A stretch of DNA of 64,000 nt from Caulobacter sp048541825 (GCF_048541825.1 NZ_CP183332.1:1674001-1738000); one strand, 5' to 3'; positions 15,886 to 24,547 are shown, counted from the first letter of the stretch. Notes: a model not told the origin generated them from the letters alone. A program made the numbers and translations.

Positions 15886-18705
15886 GTGATCACCTTCGAT
15901 ACCAGCGCACTGCTCGGCTACTATCAGGCTCGCACGGGCCAGCTGAACGGCGCGTCGGCGACGGTGAGCTCCCCTTCGAAATCCAAGGCCGTTGTGCCCA
16001 CGGCGCCGTGGATGTCCGGCTCGACCGAGCCCAGCGCCTTGGTCAAGGCCGCCTTGAGCGGCCGAAAGTTCGTCGATGAGGCCGGCAACGCGTCCAGCCT
16101 CAAGGGCGCAAGCGGCGACTACAAGAAGCTTTTCGCCACCTATCAGGCGCTCAACACCCTTTCAGCGATCGCAGCGCGGGCAGCCGAGAAAGGTGTCAGC
16201 GAGAGCGAACTCAAGAGGCTGCAGACCGCCCTGACCAAGGGACTGTCGGAAGTCACCAGCTACACCCAGAACATGAGCCTGGATCAGGGGCGCCTGACGC
16301 CAGGCGCGGTGATGGCCACCGACCGTTCGACCGTGGGCGTGCCCAAGAGCGTCTACAGCTACATCACCGACACGATCTACAGTGGCCAGTCCGACGACGA
16401 AGTGCCCAAGTTCCAGGGCAATGTCAGCTTCGACCTGTCCGTCAAGAAGTTCGGCGCCACTACAAACGTGACCATGGACCTGTCGCAAATGGGCGCAACG
16501 CCCAGGACGATGTCCAACGTCGTCAGTTTCATGAACGGCAAGCTCAAGGCCGAGGGCTTCGAGACCAGCTTTGCCGTTGAGCGCAAGGTCGGCGAGACCC
16601 GAACGGTGCAGGTCAATGGTCAGCCGGTGACGCTGCCCGCGACCGGCGACGACTTCGCCCTGCGGGTGAAGGGCGACTCGACTGAGCAACTGACCTTCAC
16701 CGCCACGGCGGCGTCGCCTGCCGTCTACATCACGACCGCCGCCGGCAATCCAGATCCGGACAAGGACACCAAGACCGACGACGCAGTCATCGAGAATACC
16801 CTGACCAAGTACAGCGCCGCCGGAGGCGGGCAGCCTGGCGGCAAGGTCTTCTCCGAGACCCTGCAGGGCACGATATCCAGCGTTCGCAAGACGGTGTCGG
16901 CCTCCGACGGTTCGATCTACATGCTGGCCGACGTCACCAAGGATGTGAACGGCCAGGTGATCAAGGGCGACCAGGACGTCGCGCTTCTCAAATACGATTC
17001 GGCCGGCCACCTTCTGTATGCCCGCAGCCTGGGCGCCACGGACTCGGCGAGCGGCCTGAACCTGGCAGTCGCTGATGACGGCAGTGTGGCTGTCGCCGGC
17101 TCGGTGACAGGCCGGCTGCAAGGCGCTGTTGATGGGCCGATCAATTCCGACGCCACCTCGGGCAAGACCGACAGCTTCGTCACGCGCTACGACGCCAAGG
17201 GCGACGAACAGTGGACGGTACGGCGCGGCGCCATGCTGGAAGACGAGGCGACAGCGGTCGCTTTCGGCTCCGACGGCATCCTCTATGTCGGCGGGCGATC
17301 CAAGTCCGATCTGCCAGGTTCAACGGCTGCCGCCGGCGGCGAGTACGACTCCTATCTGACGGCCTTCGCCACAGATCTGAACGGAGGCCCCAAGGCTCTG
17401 TTCACCCAGAAGTTCGGCACCGCCGAGAATGACTCCGTCTCGGACATCGTCGTGAACGGCTCTCAGGTGGTCGTGGGCGGCAAGGAAAACGGCAACGCCA
17501 TTCTGCGCAGCTTCACCGTAGCCCCGACCATCGTCACCGAGAACGCCACTTCGGTCACGTCTGCGGGCGTGACGGTCACGACGCCCGTTACCTACACCAA
17601 GGCCGCCACGCTTTCAGAGGGCGCGGTGCGCGATCTGGGCTCCCTGAAGGGCGGCGAGATGGTCGGGCTGAAGATCGATGGCGGCCAGCTTTACGTGGGC
17701 GGTCATACGTCGAATGGCGCGCTGAGCCTTGGCAATACCACGACCAGCGCATCGGGGGGTTCGGATGGCTTTGTGGGCCGCCTGTCGCTTGATCTGACGG
17801 ACACCAGCGCCGACACGCTGGCCTATTATGGCGGTACGGGCGACGACACTGTGACCGGAATGGCGGTCTCAAACGGCTCGGCGTGGCTTGTGGGCGCGGC
17901 GGGCAAGGATCTCGAAGGTCAGACGACCGTCGGGGAGAAGGATGGCTATGTCGCGCAGATCGACGTCGCCACGGGCGCGGTGTCCTGGTCGCAGCGGCTG
18001 ACCGGCAAGGACGGCTATGCGAAGCCGACCTCTATCGCGGTCGACCAGGCTGGCTCCAGCAGTCTCGACGCCTTTGGCCTGCCCAAGGGCAATATGGATT
18101 TTAGCCAGTCGGAGCGCCTGGTCTCCGCGACGGCCGCCCGCGCGGGGGATACTTTCCAGATCCGCACCCGGGAGCGCGGTACCCTGACGACGATTACCAT
18201 CGACGCCAAGGACACGCTGGAAACCCTGGCCGACAAGATCAAGCGCGCCTCGGGCTTCCGGGCCAAGGTCGATATGTCCAGCGACGGCAATGCCCGCAAG
18301 CTGAAGATCAGTCCCGCCTATGCGACCTCAACGATCGAGGTCCTGGCGGGGAAGGGCGGCACTGACGTGCTTCAGGCCCTGGGTCTGGCCGCCGGCGTTG
18401 TTCGCAACACCAAGGTCGAGAGCGGCAAGACGGTTTCGGCCGATGGCGGCGGCCCGGTGTTTGGCCTGCAACTGCCGCCCGAACTGGACCTGTCAGACGA
18501 GGTGGGTCGCAAGAACGCCTCGTCGGTGATCACGCGCTCTATGTCGTCCGTGCGCACCGCCTATCGCGAAATTGCCGACATCGCGATGGGGATCGACAGC
18601 AGCGCCGCCGCCACCTCGGGCAAGACCGGGGGCACGGTGCCGGCCTATCTCAAGAACCAGATTTCGAATTATCAGGCTGCCCTGAACCGTTTGACGGGCG
18701 GATAG
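15886..18705 (+). CDS. flaEY: FlaEY, large flagellin-level regulatory protein
   Basis: 939 residues, GTG start with AGGA six bases upstream. Regions: an N-terminal helical part (1-150); a beta region (180-330); SBBP-type beta-propeller blades (about 340-740; repeats like DVALLKYDSAGHLLYARSLG, FVTRYDAKGDEQWT); a flagellin/hook IN-like motif (about 760-845; TTITIDAKDTLETLADKI ... LKISPA); and a C-terminal helix (SVRTAYREIADIAMG onward). In C. crescentus the flaEY locus lies beside the 29-kDa flagellin gene and sets the level of flagellin gene expression. The call rests on that position and size. The architecture looks more like an exported filament-associated protein than a DNA-binding regulator; no DNA-binding motif was seen. 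Confidence 0.72.
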   Translation: MITFDTSALLGYYQARTGQLNGASATVSSPSKSKAVVPTAPWMSGSTEPSALVKAALSGRKFVDEAGNASSLKGASGDYKKLFATYQALNTLSAIAARAAEKGVSESELKRLQTALTKGLSEVTSYTQNMSLDQGRLTPGAVMATDRSTVGVPKSVYSYITDTIYSGQSDDEVPKFQGNVSFDLSVKKFGATTNVTMDLSQMGATPRTMSNVVSFMNGKLKAEGFETSFAVERKVGETRTVQVNGQPVTLPATGDDFALRVKGDSTEQLTFTATAASPAVYITTAAGNPDPDKDTKTDDAVIENTLTKYSAAGGGQPGGKVFSETLQGTISSVRKTVSASDGSIYMLADVTKDVNGQVIKGDQDVALLKYDSAGHLLYARSLGATDSASGLNLAVADDGSVAVAGSVTGRLQGAVDGPINSDATSGKTDSFVTRYDAKGDEQWTVRRGAMLEDEATAVAFGSDGILYVGGRSKSDLPGSTAAAGGEYDSYLTAFATDLNGGPKALFTQKFGTAENDSVSDIVVNGSQVVVGGKENGNAILRSFTVAPTIVTENATSVTSAGVTVTTPVTYTKAATLSEGAVRDLGSLKGGEMVGLKIDGGQLYVGGHTSNGALSLGNTTTSASGGSDGFVGRLSLDLTDTSADTLAYYGGTGDDTVTGMAVSNGSAWLVGAAGKDLEGQTTVGEKDGYVAQIDVATGAVSWSQRLTGKDGYAKPTSIAVDQAGSSSLDAFGLPKGNMDFSQSERLVSATAARAGDTFQIRTRERGTLTTITIDAKDTLETLADKIKRASGFRAKVDMSSDGNARKLKISPAYATSTIEVLAGKGGTDVLQALGLAAGVVRNTKVESGKTVSADGGGPVFGLQLPPELDLSDEVGRKNASSVITRSMSSVRTAYREIADIAMGIDSSAAATSGKTGGTVPAYLKNQISNYQAALNRLTGG

Positions 18706-18752
18706 GCCCTGTGGCGCTTGAAAGCGCCATCATCGCGTCGTAGCCAGTGTTT

Positions 18753-19433
18753 ATGGAACTTCTGAAAGACCGACGCATCGTTCTGGCGGGCGGCGCCGCG
18801 CTGGCGCTCCTGGCGGGTCTCGGCATCGCCATCGTGCTGCTGGGCGGCAAGGACAAGTCGACGGAACCGCCTCCGGCCTCCCGCGCCGGCCTGATTGTCG
18901 AGACGGGACGAGCCGACGACACCAAGCTGGACCCGGCGCGGCCGCTACGCTGTTTCGTCGGTGGCCAGTTCGTCGGCGAGACCACCCTGGCCGAATGCGC
19001 CAAGAAGAATGGCGTCGCCACAGGCGCTCTGGATGTCGGTGTCGACGAGACCGGCGCCCTTGCCGCCGCCGATCAGGCCGGCACGGTTCTGACACCGCTG
19101 CCGCCGCCGACCATCGAGGCCCCGCCGCCATCGGCCGTAACGCCAGGCCCCGCGCCTTTGCCGGCCGCGACCGCTTCCAGCGCACCGTTGGCGGCCTGTT
19201 GGCGCTATGCCGGCGCCGAGTGGCGTCGTCTTCCGGGTGACATCACCCTGAACGCCTGCGCCCAGACCCTGTTCGCCGGACGCTGCGAGCGACCGGGCGG
19301 GGCTACCTACGGTCGCTGGGGCGAGGAAACCCTGCGGCTGGTTCCAGGCCGTGTTGAAGCATCGTTCGACAATCGTTCCTTCCACACCGTGATCGACCAG
19401 GGACCGAACTGCTCGATCCCGGCCGCCGGCTAA
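18753..19433 (+). CDS. Hypothetical membrane-anchored protein with Pro/Ala-rich linker
   Basis: About 226 residues. One membrane segment near the N-terminus (residues 10-32) would anchor a periplasmic part. A small domain with a Cys pair (RCFVGGQFVGETTLAECAKK) is followed by a Pro/Ala linker (about 115-145) and a second Cys-containing domain (ACWRYAGAEWRRL ... CAQTLFAGRCERPG). No family recognised. A lipoprotein gene follows after 13 bases, so they are likely co-transcribed. ATG at 18753 preferred over GTG at 18747; no clear ribosome binding site. Confidence 0.7.
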   Translation: MELLKDRRIVLAGGAALALLAGLGIAIVLLGGKDKSTEPPPASRAGLIVETGRADDTKLDPARPLRCFVGGQFVGETTLAECAKKNGVATGALDVGVDETGALAAADQAGTVLTPLPPPTIEAPPPSAVTPGPAPLPAATASSAPLAACWRYAGAEWRRLPGDITLNACAQTLFAGRCERPGGATYGRWGEETLRLVPGRVEASFDNRSFHTVIDQGPNCSIPAAG

Positions 19434-19446
19434 GACGAGTACCGCC

Positions 19447-19842
19447 ATGCGCCGTCCGATCCTGATTGCAGCCGCCGTCGCCGCCGCAGGTCTTGCCCTG
19501 ACCGCGTGCGAAAAGCAGATCAAGGCCCCCTTCGAGAAGGGCGTCTGCTTCCATGTTGCGACCAACAAGGACAAGACGCTGCGTTTCAATCCCGTTGAGC
19601 GCAATGTTGCGTCCATGGAGCAGTGCGCCGCGACCCTCGAAGGGATGCGCATTCGTTTTGTGCGCATGGGCAGCCCTAACCGGAACCTCACGGGGTCGTA
19701 TCAGGGCAGCTTCATCTTCCTGGAAAAGGAAGGGATCTATCTGGGCCAGACCTATGACGGAGCGCGCTTCATGTCGCTGGTTCGTACCGGAGACGGCCGT
19801 CTGGCGGTGCCGGGTGCGATCCGCCAGGCGCCGGCGCAATAA
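19447..19842 (+). CDS. Hypothetical small lipoprotein
   Basis: 131 residues with a lipobox LTAC near residue 20. The mature part has a second Cys (GVCFHV) and a third (EQCAATLEGMRI). No family recognised. It follows the anchored protein gene closely and shares its Cys-poor beta character; both may form one envelope unit. Confidence 0.7.
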   Translation: MRRPILIAAAVAAAGLALTACEKQIKAPFEKGVCFHVATNKDKTLRFNPVERNVASMEQCAATLEGMRIRFVRMGSPNRNLTGSYQGSFIFLEKEGIYLGQTYDGARFMSLVRTGDGRLAVPGAIRQAPAQ

Positions 19843-19874
19843 CACCATTCGCCCGAAACGTCCGCCGTCCACAA

Positions 19875-19889
19875 GAACGTATTGAGAAC
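19875..19889. promoter_or_regulatory. LexA (SOS) operator upstream of ssb
   Basis: GAAC (19875-19878), seven bases, GAAC (19886-19889). This direct repeat is the alphaproteobacterial LexA box (GTTC-N7-GTTC on the other strand). It lies 84 bases before ssb, next to a TTGACC that could be the -35 element. Confidence 0.75.
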
Positions 19890-19972
19890 AAATTGAGTTG
19901 ACCGCGTCACTCCATTAACGTCTTGATCGGATTCCGGCGCGCAGGTCGCCGGGCGAGAACAAGGTCGAAACG

Positions 19973-20482
19973 ATGGCGGGCAGCGTCAACAAGGTCATTC
20001 TGGTGGGCAACCTCGGGGCCGATCCCGAAATCCGCAGCCTGGGTTCCGGTGACCGCGTCGCCAATCTGCGCATCGCCACCTCGGAAAGCTGGCGCGATCG
20101 CACCTCCGGCGAGCGCAAGGAAAAGACCGAGTGGCACCGGGTCGTGATCTTCAACGACAATCTGGTGAAGGTAGCTGAGCAGTATCTGCGCAAGGGCTCG
20201 ACGGTCTATATCGAGGGCGCGATCCAGACCCGCAAATGGACCGACAATACCGGCGCCGAAAAGTATTCCACCGAGATCGTGCTGCAGAAGTTCCGGGGTG
20301 AACTGACCATGCTGGGCGGTCGCGCCGACGGCGCAGGCGCCTCGTCGGGCGGTGGCGATGACGGCTACTCCAGCGGCGGCGGCGGTGGCGGTGGCGGCTA
20401 TGGTGGCGGCGCGCCGCGCAGCCAGCCTAGCGGCCCGCGCGAGAGCTTCTCGGCCGACCTCGACGACGAGATCCCTTTCTAG
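19973..20482 (+). CDS. ssb: Single-stranded DNA-binding protein
   Basis: 169 residues. OB-fold domain in residues 1-112 with the usual start SVNKVILVGNLGADPEIR and the WHRVVIFNDNLVKVAEQYLRKG block; a Gly/Ser-rich flexible linker (115-155); and the acidic tip DLDDEIPF that recruits replication and repair proteins. Coats single-stranded DNA in replication, recombination and repair. An upstream LexA box suggests SOS induction. Confidence 0.97.
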   Translation: MAGSVNKVILVGNLGADPEIRSLGSGDRVANLRIATSESWRDRTSGERKEKTEWHRVVIFNDNLVKVAEQYLRKGSTVYIEGAIQTRKWTDNTGAEKYSTEIVLQKFRGELTMLGGRADGAGASSGGGDDGYSSGGGGGGGGYGGGAPRSQPSGPRESFSADLDDEIPF

Positions 20483-20510
20483 AGTCGAATAGGGCTCAGA
20501 CTGTAAACAG

Positions 20511-20546
20511 ACGGCCGGTTTCCCTTGGAGCCGGCCGTTTCTCTTT
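20511..20546 (+). terminator. Terminator of ssb
   Basis: Stem ACGGCCGG (20511-20518) with CCGGCCGT (20531-20538), 12-base loop, then TTCTCTTT. Confidence 0.8.
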
Positions 20547-20703
20547 GCGCCTTCTGCACTACGCGGCCTGTCACGCTCCGAATCTGGTCGATCGCGACAC
20601 GGGTTCGGCTGGTGTAAGAATGGCCGGCAAGGGTCAGGAAAGATGGTGTATCAGGTCGCGCCCTCGCACCTGTGCCGTCGGACAAGTTTTGAAATCACCG
20701 AGA

Positions 20704-21723
20704 ATGAAGTCGCTTCAACCGCATAGATTCTCCGTCGCCCCGATGATGGACTGGAGCGATCGGCATTGCCGCTCGTTGCACCGGGCCCTGTCGAGCCGGG
20801 CGCTGCTCTATTCGGAGATGGTGACCAGCGGCGCCGTCGTGCATGGCGACCGCGAGAAGCTTTTGGGTTTCGACGCCGGGCAACATCCCGTGGCGCTGCA
20901 ACTGGGCGGATCCGACCCCGCTGAACTGGCGCTGGCGGCGCGGATCGGCGAGGACTTCGGTTACGACGAGATCAATCTGAACGTCGGCTGCCCCTCTGAC
21001 CGGGTGCAAAGCGGCCGGTTCGGCGCCTGTCTGATGCGCGAGCCGCAACTGGTGGCCGAGTGCATGGCGGCGATCAGCGATGCGGTGTCGGTTCCGGCCA
21101 CGGTGAAGTGCCGCATCGGCGTCGACGATCAGGATTCCGAGGAAAGCCTGTTCGCCCTGGTCGACGCCAGCGCCGCAGCGGGCGTCGGCAGTTTCGTGGT
21201 GCACGCCCGCAAGGCCTGGCTCAAGGGGCTTTCGCCCAAGGAAAACCGCGACATTCCCCCGCTGGACTACGAGCTGGTCTATCGGCTCAAGCGCGAACGC
21301 CCGCAGTTGACGATCGTGATCAATGGCGGGGTCACTGACCTGGACGCGGTCGAAGCCCATCTGGCCCATGTCGATGGGGTGATGCTGGGGCGGTCGGCCT
21401 ATCACGAGCCTGGCCTGTTGGGCCAGGTGGACCGGCGCGTGTTCGGCGAGGCCGGCGCCGATGTGTCCGAGTTCGAGGCCGTTGAGCGCTTCAAGCCCTA
21501 CATCGCCGAGAAGCTGGCGGCGGGCGTCCATCTGGCGGCGATGAGCCGGCACATGCTGGGCCTGTTCCACGGCCTGCCGGGCGCGCGGGCGTGGCGCCGG
21601 ATCCTGACGGTCGAGGGCGTGCCGGCCGGCGCCGGTCTGGAGGTGGTCGATCGCGCCCTGGACGCGGTGCGTCAGGCGATGGAAGCGCGAGAAGCCCGGT
21701 TCGCCGCGAGCGCTTCGGCCTAG
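20704..21723 (+). CDS. dusA: tRNA-dihydrouridine synthase A
   Basis: About 339 residues, FMN-dependent TIM barrel. DusA hallmarks: RFSVAPMMDWSDRHCR at the N-terminus, NLNVGCPSDRVQSGRFGACLM with the catalytic Cys, and VKCRIGVDD. Reduces U20/U20a in tRNA D-loops using NADPH. The ATG at 20704 gives the family's normal length; the frame is open 160 bases further up, which is not used in homologues. The stop codon TAG is the first triplet of an intergenic palindrome. Confidence 0.93.
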   Translation: MKSLQPHRFSVAPMMDWSDRHCRSLHRALSSRALLYSEMVTSGAVVHGDREKLLGFDAGQHPVALQLGGSDPAELALAARIGEDFGYDEINLNVGCPSDRVQSGRFGACLMREPQLVAECMAAISDAVSVPATVKCRIGVDDQDSEESLFALVDASAAAGVGSFVVHARKAWLKGLSPKENRDIPPLDYELVYRLKRERPQLTIVINGGVTDLDAVEAHLAHVDGVMLGRSAYHEPGLLGQVDRRVFGEAGADVSEFEAVERFKPYIAEKLAAGVHLAAMSRHMLGLFHGLPGARAWRRILTVEGVPAGAGLEVVDRALDAVRQAMEAREARFAASASA

Positions 21724-21837
21724 GGCGTTTTCCGATAAGTGTGAAACGGTTATCGGATCGAAAAACGCTCTAAACTTCTGATTTGGAGCCCTTTTCGCCC
21801 GACCCTGATGAAACCATCAGGTCCGAAAGGGCTCTAG
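21721..21837. repeat. Two tandem CTAG-bounded palindromes
   Basis: Unit 1 (21721-21772) has outer arms around GGCGTTTTCCGATAA and TTATCGG...AAAAACGC. Unit 2 (21786-21837) pairs GAGCCCTTTTCG with CGAAAGGGCTC and has an inner stem CCTGATG/CATCAGG. The left edge supplies the TAG stop of dusA and the right-edge CTAG supplies the TAG stop of the convergent protease gene. Related units lie at 44734-44838. Confidence 0.7.
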
Positions 21838-22340
21838 GGGTGCAGGATCAGCGCGCGGGGCGTGGCCTCGAACCGCGACAGGCGGCCCAGATAGCTCATG
21901 CCCAGCAGCGAGGTTTCCAGGCCTTTCTCGATGACCAGGGCGTCAACGTCGCGCACGCGGGCGCCGGCGATGGCCACGCTGGCCAGCTTCACCGACGCGG
22001 CGCGCGTGCGGCCGTCGGCGGTGATGACGGTGTAGTCGTAGGTCAGCTTGTCGGTGTCGATGCCCAGGCGCCTGGCGTCGGCTAGGCTCAGCGAAACGGC
22101 GGTAGCGCCGGTGTCGACCAGGAACCGCACGGCCTTGCCGTCGACCGCGGCCTCGGCCCAGAAGTGTCCGTCGGCGCCCTTGGTGAGTTGGGCCGCACCA
22201 TCCGGGCCGCCGAGCGTGGCGCTGGCCGCCGTGGGCGCGCGCAGCTCAGGGTGACGCAGGTCGTCTAGAGACACCACGGCCTTGGCGGCTCCCACTGCCG
22301 AGAGCGCTCCCACCATCGCGATCGCCGCGAACTTCAACAT
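21834..22340 (-). CDS. Retropepsin-like clan AA aspartic protease, secreted or anchored
   Basis: About 168 residues. Signal-like N-terminus (LKFAAIAMVGALSAVGAAKA), then a single aspartic protease domain with the motif VDTGATAVSLSLADARRLG (Asp-Thr-Gly about residue 97). Members of this bacterial family act as dimers in the periplasm or membrane; substrates are unknown. The ATG at 22340 has AAGGCGGGG upstream; a longer frame to 22421 would lose the clean signal peptide. Confidence 0.82.
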   Translation of the reverse strand: MLKFAAIAMVGALSAVGAAKAVVSLDDLRHPELRAPTAASATLGGPDGAAQLTKGADGHFWAEAAVDGKAVRFLVDTGATAVSLSLADARRLGIDTDKLTYDYTVITADGRTRAASVKLASVAIAGARVRDVDALVIEKGLETSLLGMSYLGRLSRFEATPRALILHP

Positions 22341-22605
22341 CGAAGGCACCCCGCCTTGAAAGGCTTTGTGACCGTTTTCTTCGGCCGTTGAAGGAGACCC
22401 TAGAGCGAAAGGCGTTTGCAACCGGTGAATCGGATCAATGATTTATTGCATATAGTTAATTATGGCGTAACGATGATTGTCGTTTAGCAATAAATACTGT
22501 GATTAAACTCGTGTAATGAAATACCTGTCCTCGAATTAACTTCAGCTATGTTCTGTCCGGCAGTATCCATCGCCCCGCGAAAAGTTGCTTATCGAGGGAA
22601 CGCAA
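22341..22605. promoter_or_regulatory. AT-rich divergent promoter region with a CtrA-like site
   Basis: Unusually AT-rich from 22435 to 22545 compared with its surroundings. TTAA-N7-GTAA at 22456-22470 is one base from the CtrA consensus. CTAGAGCG, the edge of the palindrome family, occurs at 22400-22407. Confidence 0.4.
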
Positions 22606-22938
22606 ATGAAGTCGATTATCATCACCGTCGCTATCGCGGCTTCGGCGCTGACGGGCGTCGCCCATGCCGGATCGAAGGTTTCCGACAACCAGTTCCTGCA
22701 AGCGGCGCGCTGTCGCGGCCTCGCGTCGTCGGAAGGGCTGGGTCGGCTCGATACCGCCGCCATCGACCTGATGCTACGCACGGAAGGTCAGACGCGAACC
22801 TTGGCGGTCAAGACGTCAGCCAACAACAAGATCAACGCCGCCCAGGCGCAGGGCGACGAGGCTGAGGGCGCCAAGAAGGAAAAGCTGCTGGCTGAACGCC
22901 AGGACGACTGCGCCGGCTGGCTGCAGGGCGGCCAGTAG
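22606..22938 (+). CDS. Small secreted protein, paralogue A
   Basis: 110 residues with a signal peptide cleaved after AHAG or just before. The mature part is helical and begins SKVSDNQFLQAARCRGLASS; a second Cys is near the C-terminus (DDCAGWL). It is clearly paralogous to the protein at 23237-23563 (same KVSDNQF / RLTDSQF start, same Cys positions). GAGGGAA precedes the ATG. Probably periplasmic; function unknown. Confidence 0.75.
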   Translation: MKSIIITVAIAASALTGVAHAGSKVSDNQFLQAARCRGLASSEGLGRLDTAAIDLMLRTEGQTRTLAVKTSANNKINAAQAQGDEAEGAKKEKLLAERQDDCAGWLQGGQ

Positions 22939-22941
22939 GGT

Positions 22942-23157
22942 TCAGATCTGGGCAGCCATCAGGCTGGCTGCGGGATCCGGACGATCGGGGAGGGCGGCCA
23001 TGATCTCGGCCCTCTCCTGATCGCTTAGCCGGCCCCAGCCGGCGATTTCCGACAGGGTGCGGCGGCAGCCCAGGCAAAAGCCTGTGCGACCATCCACGGC
23101 GCAGACCTTCAGGCACGGTGTGGCGATCGGGCGGGGGGGAGCGGCGGTCGAGTCCAT
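22942..23157 (-). CDS. DUF1289 family Cys-rich small protein
   Basis: About 71 residues with the DUF1289 pattern PCLKVCAVDGRTGFCLGCRRTLSEIAGW, four Cys that look able to bind a metal or Fe-S cluster. Function unknown. The ATG at 23157 fits family length; the longer frame to 23328 covers the divergent promoter. It sits between two paralogous secreted-protein genes on the other strand. Confidence 0.82.
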   Translation of the reverse strand: MDSTAAPPRPIATPCLKVCAVDGRTGFCLGCRRTLSEIAGWGRLSDQERAEIMAALPDRPDPAASLMAAQI

Positions 23158-23236
23158 GACCAATTGTCTCCGGTTCGCGTGCGCGGCGCAACGCCCGACG
23201 CGAGCGGGGGCTTCGATCTTCATTCGGGAGAGACCT

Positions 23237-23563
23237 ATGAACATCGCTCGTTTCGCTTGCGCCGTCCTGGCCTTGGCGGCGGCCACGCCAGTCCTGGCCG
23301 GGCCCCGCTTGACCGATAGCCAGTTCATCCAGGCCTCGCGCTGTCAGGCCCTGGCAAAGGCTTCCAGTCTGGGCTCGAGCAACGCCGCCGCGTTCGGCGT
23401 TCTGATCAAGGCACAGCGCCAGGGGCGGGCCGACCACATCATCGACAAGGCCTCGGAGGCGATGAGCACGGCGAGTGGTCAGGCCCGACGGGCCGATGAG
23501 GCTGCCAAGGCCGGCCTGATCGCTGAGCGCGATGGTTCTTGCCAGGCCTTGCTGGCCCGCTAG
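23237..23563 (+). CDS. Small secreted protein, paralogue B
   Basis: 108 residues; signal peptide (ARFACAVLALAAATPVLA) then GPRLTDSQFIQASRCQALAKA, aligned with paralogue A at 22606-22938. Second Cys near the end (GSCQALLAR). GGGAGAG precedes the ATG. Function unknown; the pair may have arisen by a local duplication, with the DUF1289 gene between them. Confidence 0.75.
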   Translation: MNIARFACAVLALAAATPVLAGPRLTDSQFIQASRCQALAKASSLGSSNAAAFGVLIKAQRQGRADHIIDKASEAMSTASGQARRADEAAKAGLIAERDGSCQALLAR

Positions 23564-23610
23564 ACGCCAGCCACTTTACAAGACCGGACGCGGGCGCCAA
23601 AGCCCGCGCC

Positions 23611-24492
23611 ATGACCGCTTCACCGTTCGACGACATTCGCGCCCTGGCTTCCGCTCCCCCGGCAGCCGGCGCCGCGCCCGCCCTGGATCAGTCCGACCGG
23701 CTGGCGGAGATCTCGTCCTGGCTCACCGCCTGGACGGGCAAGACGCCGCCCGCCGTGAACCGGCCGGTGGTGGCGCTGTACGCCGGCGCCCGCCAGGGCG
23801 TGGGTCCTCGCGGCTATGCCCGCGACCGGCTCGAAGCCGTGGCGTCTGGCGGCGCGACCGTTTGCCGGCTGGCGGGCGCGCAGGGCGCGGGTCTGGAAGC
23901 CTTCGATCTGGCCGTGGACCGCCCGACGCCCAACGCCGTCGACAAGGCCGCGATGAGCGAGAAGGAATGCGCCGCGACCATGGCGTTTGGCATGGAGGCC
24001 CTGGCCAAGCAGCCCGACCTGCTGGTTCCCGGGGTGATCGCCGCTGAAACCGACATGATCGCGTCCTGTATGGCCTTGGCCCTGTTCGGCGGCGAGGCCA
24101 GCGACTGGACGGATGCGCCGGATCTGGTCGTGGCCGCTGTCGAGCGCGTCCGCGAGGACGGCGGACTTGATGATCCGCTTCAGGTGCTGCGCCAGCTGGG
24201 TGGCCGCGAGACCGCCGCTGTCGCCGGCGCGATCCTGGCCGCTCGCATTCAGAAAATTCCGGTGCTGTTGGATGGCTATGCGGCCTGCGCCGCCGCCGCC
24301 GTCCTTCATCGCATCGACCCTGAGCTGCTGGACCATTGTATCGCCGCCCATGTCGGTGCGGCAAAGGGGCATGCCCGACTGCTGGCGGCCCTCGACAAGC
24401 GGCCGCTTCTGGCGCTCGATATCGTCGACGAGGAAGGGGTGGGCGGCGCCAGCGCGCTCGCCCTCGTCAAGCTGGCTTGCGAGGCCCGTTAG
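23611..24492 (+). CDS. cobT: Nicotinate-nucleotide--dimethylbenzimidazole phosphoribosyltransferase
   Basis: About 293 residues, somewhat shorter than the usual 340-350. Family motifs: GVIAAETDMIASCMALALFGG, LRQLGGRETAAVAGAILAA and DEEGVGGASALALVKLACEA at the C-terminus with the catalytic Glu region. Makes alpha-ribazole phosphate for the lower ligand of cobalamin. No other cob gene is in the window and no cobalamin riboswitch was seen, so it may serve salvage. The N-terminal 25 residues of the longer open frame are not used. Confidence 0.85.
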   Translation: MTASPFDDIRALASAPPAAGAAPALDQSDRLAEISSWLTAWTGKTPPAVNRPVVALYAGARQGVGPRGYARDRLEAVASGGATVCRLAGAQGAGLEAFDLAVDRPTPNAVDKAAMSEKECAATMAFGMEALAKQPDLLVPGVIAAETDMIASCMALALFGGEASDWTDAPDLVVAAVERVREDGGLDDPLQVLRQLGGRETAAVAGAILAARIQKIPVLLDGYAACAAAAVLHRIDPELLDHCIAAHVGAAKGHARLLAALDKRPLLALDIVDEEGVGGASALALVKLACEAR

Positions 24493-24547
24493 GGTTCTAA
24501 CTGAACGCGGATCATATTCGCTTCCGTTGACGCTAACGTCATCTTTC

